From G963664225 sp964538065 (GTDB lineage Bacteria; Verrucomicrobiota; Verrucomicrobiia; Limisphaerales; UBA1319): a DNA stretch of 43,162 bases. The stretch spans positions 1-43,162 of the forward strand of contig CAZIDG010000031.1 in NCBI GenBank assembly GCA_964538065.1, read 5' to 3'. The translations under genes were made by a program, and so were the position numbers. Numbering within the stretch: position 1 is the first letter of the stretch; every line of letters begins with the position of its first letter. Shown here piece after piece: positions 42,958-43,162 of this stretch. The notes beneath the pieces are model-generated. The model did no database searches. It was not told the DNA's origin and saw only the letters and a list, made by a program, of their open reading frames with translations.

Positions 42958-43162
42958 ATGCCCAGTTCCTCCCATCGCCAGATCCTGAAATCCTCGGCAT
43001 TGATTGGCGGATCCTCCGTCATCAACATTGCCATCGGGATCGTGCGCACCAAATTGCTGGCACTGCTGGTGGGGCCGACCGGGGTGGGATTGCTCGGCCT
43101 ATACACCTCCATTAGCGATACGGCCCGCACCCTTGCGGGCATGGGGCTCGCGAGCAGTGGTG
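42958..43162 (+). CDS. Second MOP-superfamily flippase (Wzx-like), 3' end outside window
   Basis: ATG 42958 opens a frame to the window end (68 codons seen). The visible N-terminus, IGGSSVINIAIGIVRTKLLA followed by LLVGPTGVGLLGLYTSI, is the first two helices of O-antigen translocase-type polysaccharide exporters. It is a different subtype from the flippase at 34638. The gene is cut by the window edge, so its completeness cannot be judged. Confidence 0.85.
   Translation, partial: MPSSSHRQILKSSALIGGSSVINIAIGIVRTKLLALLVGPTGVGLLGLYTSISDTARTLAGMGLASSG

Overview
The window looks like a chromosomal segment of a Verrucomicrobiota (PVC-group) bacterium. This is inferred from protein families, not from a marker gene. 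The pointers are a pseudopilin-like protein with an H-X9-DG motif, a secreted DUF6807 (PmoA-like) protein beside a Tat-exported Gfo/Idh/MocA oxidoreductase, a secreted protein with the FxLR-type C-terminus common in this phylum, and an exosortase-associated exopolysaccharide (EPS) locus. No rRNA, tRNA, CRISPR array, transposase or phage gene was recognised.

Layout. (1) 1-1960: end of an H-X9-DG pseudopilin-like gene, a clear terminator, a YggS-type PLP protein and a small unknown gene. (2) 1992-7930, minus strand: a complete hoxEFUYH set for an NAD(H)-linked group 3d-type [NiFe] hydrogenase, then its maturation protease and a translationally coupled lipoprotein. A good sigma70-type promoter lies upstream of hoxE. 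(3) 8104-12993, plus strand: DUF6807 protein, Gfo/Idh/MocA oxidoreductase, strong terminator, secreted propeller-like protein, and a conserved protein of unknown function. (4) 12994-14061: about 1 kb with no convincing gene, holding one copy of a 54-bp repeat. (5) 14062 to the end, plus strand: a long EPS locus. It contains an initiating sugar-phosphate transferase, a dehydrogenase/acyltransferase/aminotransferase trio resembling diacetamido-uronic acid synthesis, a FemAB-like protein, a Wzc-like chain-length regulator, three NodB-fold proteins (one fused to a glycosyltransferase), many glycosyltransferases, a Wzy-like polymerase/ligase, a beta-helix protein, an FrhB-like iron-sulfur protein, a pyruvyltransferase, an exosortase and two flippases (the second cut by the window end).

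How the genes work together. The initiating transferase loads a sugar phosphate onto undecaprenyl phosphate, the glycosyltransferases extend the unit, a flippase exports it, and the Wzy and Wzc homologues polymerise it and set its length. The deacetylases, the pyruvyltransferase and perhaps the beta-helix protein modify it. The exosortase suggests coupling to protein sorting, though no sorting-signal substrate is visible here.

The most unusual signal is a family of degenerate tandem heptamer arrays (period exactly 7). They are scattered through the GC-richer flanks of the EPS locus (about 21-25 kb and 39-42 kb) and were not seen in its AT-richer core. They lie between genes and also inside genes as in-frame low-complexity linkers. 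In two places inverted heptamer arrays bracket a segment: a 114-bp in-frame insertion in a deacetylase gene, and a complete four-helix-bundle (S23/IVP-type) gene. This looks like a repeat or cassette system worth testing.
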